The translations under genes and the position numbers were made by a program. The notes under the pieces were generated by a model. It ran no database searches. It worked only from the letters and a program-made list of their open reading frames with translations, and was not told where the DNA came from. From positions 1 to 7,005 of the forward strand of contig JAFGNI010000407.1 of NCBI GenBank assembly GCA_016927095.1: a DNA stretch of 7,005 nt, written 5' to 3'. The first letter of the stretch is position 1. Each line of letters begins with the position of its first letter. Shown piece after piece: positions 6,167-7,005 of this stretch. Origin of the DNA: Anaerolineae bacterium (GTDB lineage Bacteria; Chloroflexota; Anaerolineae; B4-G1; SLSP01).

Positions 6167-6190
6167 CGAGCTCGCTTGGATGGCGATGGG

Positions 6191-6222
6191 AAAAAAACAG
6201 GGCGGCCCTCGGGCCGCCCTGT
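6191..6222 (-). terminator. Rho-independent terminator of the S1-domain gene
   Basis: Bases 6197-6207 and 6212-6222 form a perfect 11-base-pair GC-rich stem closed by a four-base loop. On the minus strand the stem runs straight into seven T residues (6197-6191; the first can also close the stem), about 30 bases after the S1 gene stop. On the plus strand no T-run follows, so it should work in one direction only and would not efficiently stop transcripts from the thiol oxidoreductase gene. Confidence 0.93.
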
Positions 6223-6250
6223 CAGTCTACTTACCCACGGGCGCCGGTGA

Positions 6251-6967
6251 TCAGCTGTCGCGCAAGGTGCGGCGGAAGATGTCTTCCATATCGTCCGCGT
6301 CAGTGCCACGGTTGCCACGGCGCCGGTTGCCACCACGGTTGCTCCGCTCGCGCAGTCGCCCATCTGCCTGCGCCTGGGCTTGGGCTTGCAGGAAGGCGAT
6401 CTCCATCGGAGAGAGACCCGGATCTTCCTGCTCGTCATAGGACTCGGCGCTGGCGTCCTCAGTATGGAGCGTGAAATCGATCTGGCGCTTGCGGCGATCC
6501 ACGCCGAGGATCTCGACCTGGACGTTTTCGTTCATCCGCACGATCTCTTCAGGGTTGCGCACATAGCTACCCATCTCGCGGACGTGCAGCAGACCCGGGC
6601 GCTCCGCACCGATATCCACGAAGGCACCATAGCGCTCCATCCGCACAACCCGGCCATCGTAGACCTGTCCGCGCTCCAGTTCGTGCCACTCAACGTCCGG
6701 TGGCTCAACCATCGTAAGCGCAATCCGACCACGGTCAGGATCCACGTTCAGAACCCAGACCGAGACCTTGTCGCCGACGTTGACCACATCGGTAACCTTC
6801 CTGACTCTGCCGGTGGCAAGCCTTGAGATATGAATGAGTCCATCGCGATCCAAACCCACATCGACAAACGCGCCATAGAGCTCCGTTCGTGTCACGGTGC
6901 CCTCCAGCAGCATCTTGGGCTCAAGCTCCTCGATCGAGGTGGGTTTCTGTGTCATCTCTTCCGGCAT
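6251..6967 (-). CDS. RNA-binding protein with two S1 domains and Arg/Gly-rich tail
   Basis: The protein has 238 residues. S1 domain 1 covers about 18-86 (LEGTVTRTELYGAFVDVG, then DGLIHIS and a closing GRIALTM). S1 domain 2 covers about 99-167 (YDGRVVRMERYGAFVDIG, PGLLHVREM, RQIDFTL). Both keep the aromatic/Gly YGAFVD face used to contact RNA. An acidic linker (169-184) leads to a helical segment with an AQAQAQA run (194-201), an Arg/Gly/Asn-rich patch (204-221) and a short acidic-amphipathic end, DMEDIFRRTL. It is much shorter than ribosomal protein S1 (normally four to six domains), so it is better seen as a small S1-family translation or RNA-binding factor than as rpsA. The ATG at 6967 follows AAGGAG by 11 bases; Met5 is a less likely alternative. 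The gene converges on the thiol oxidoreductase gene and has its own terminator; its promoter lies beyond the window. Confidence 0.9.
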   Translation of the reverse strand: MPEEMTQKPTSIEELEPKMLLEGTVTRTELYGAFVDVGLDRDGLIHISRLATGRVRKVTDVVNVGDKVSVWVLNVDPDRGRIALTMVEPPDVEWHELERGQVYDGRVVRMERYGAFVDIGAERPGLLHVREMGSYVRNPEEIVRMNENVQVEILGVDRRKRQIDFTLHTEDASAESYDEQEDPGLSPMEIAFLQAQAQAQADGRLRERSNRGGNRRRGNRGTDADDMEDIFRRTLRDS

Positions 6968-6978
6968 TCGCTCATCAA

Positions 6979-6984
6979 CTCCTT
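6979..6984 (-). promoter_or_regulatory. Ribosome binding site of the S1-domain gene
   Basis: AAGGAG on the minus strand lies 11 bases before the ATG at 6967, slightly longer than ideal. A nearer ATG at 6975 is only three bases from it and opens just a seven-codon frame, so it is not preferred. Confidence 0.6.
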
Positions 6985-7005
6985 AGGCGTGTAGGTGACA
7001 TTTAC

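Noticed and set aside
6308..6343. Near-repeats of cggttgccac as possible protein-binding iterons
   Set aside because: They lie inside the S1 gene and are explained by the codons of its Asn/Arg/Gly-rich tail.
6952..6975. Seven-codon frame (ATG at 6975 to TGA at 6952, minus strand) overlapping the start of the S1 gene, its stop overlapping the Met5 codon
   Set aside because: It is only three bases from the AAGGAG site, too close for efficient initiation, and so short that chance is the best explanation. A regulatory leader peptide cannot be excluded, but nothing supports it.
1..7005. Mobile element, prophage, defence system, tRNA/rRNA or riboswitch
   Set aside because: No transposase, integrase, terminal repeats, clover-leaf or known aptamer pattern was seen; all intergenic gaps are about 100 bases or less and described above.

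Overview
The window looks like chromosomal DNA of a GC-rich bacterium, most likely a Chloroflexota (Anaerolineae-like) lineage. This is inferred from protein style: a surface protein with a Thr-Pro repeat linker and C-terminal membrane helices, a large GT-C-like membrane protein with a family-typical extracytoplasmic C-terminal domain, a Ser/Thr kinase beside an FHA regulator, and a two-S1-domain RNA-binding protein. No mobile element, CRISPR array, tRNA or rRNA was seen, and gene order and codon use look native.

Layout, left to right. (1) Positions 1-1116 (+) hold the 3' part of a surface protein with a GH3-type C-terminal domain, an Ig-like domain, a TP-rich linker and three predicted membrane helices. 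(2) Positions 1183-2163 (-) encode a complete Ser/Thr protein kinase with a single C-terminal membrane anchor; it converges on gene 1. (3) Positions 2164-2266 are a compact divergent control region. A consensus-like sigma-70-type promoter for the kinase and an extended -10 promoter for the rightward gene are superimposed, flanked by an inverted repeat and followed by a leader hairpin. (4) Positions 2267-2926 (+) encode an FHA domain fused to an OmpR/PhoB-type winged-helix DNA-binding domain. (5) Positions 2980-5406 (+) encode an 808-residue polytopic membrane protein, probably a lipid-linked-sugar glycosyltransferase or a relative. (6) Positions 5411-6166 (+) encode a membrane-anchored DsbA-like thiol oxidoreductase, translationally coupled to gene 5. 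(7) Positions 6251-6967 (-) encode a two-S1-domain RNA-binding protein with an Arg/Gly-rich tail, ending in a textbook intrinsic terminator at 6191-6222.

The most interesting unit is the divergent kinase / FHA-winged-helix pair. A kinase that makes phosphothreonine and a transcription factor carrying a phosphothreonine-reading domain share one small intergenic region whose two promoters physically overlap. The simplest hypothesis is a short Ser/Thr phospho-signalling switch in which the FHA regulator controls its own promoter and the kinase promoter, and possibly the downstream membrane protein and thiol oxidoreductase genes. The kinase promoter sits so close to its ATG that the mRNA is probably leaderless. 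All of this is sequence inference.
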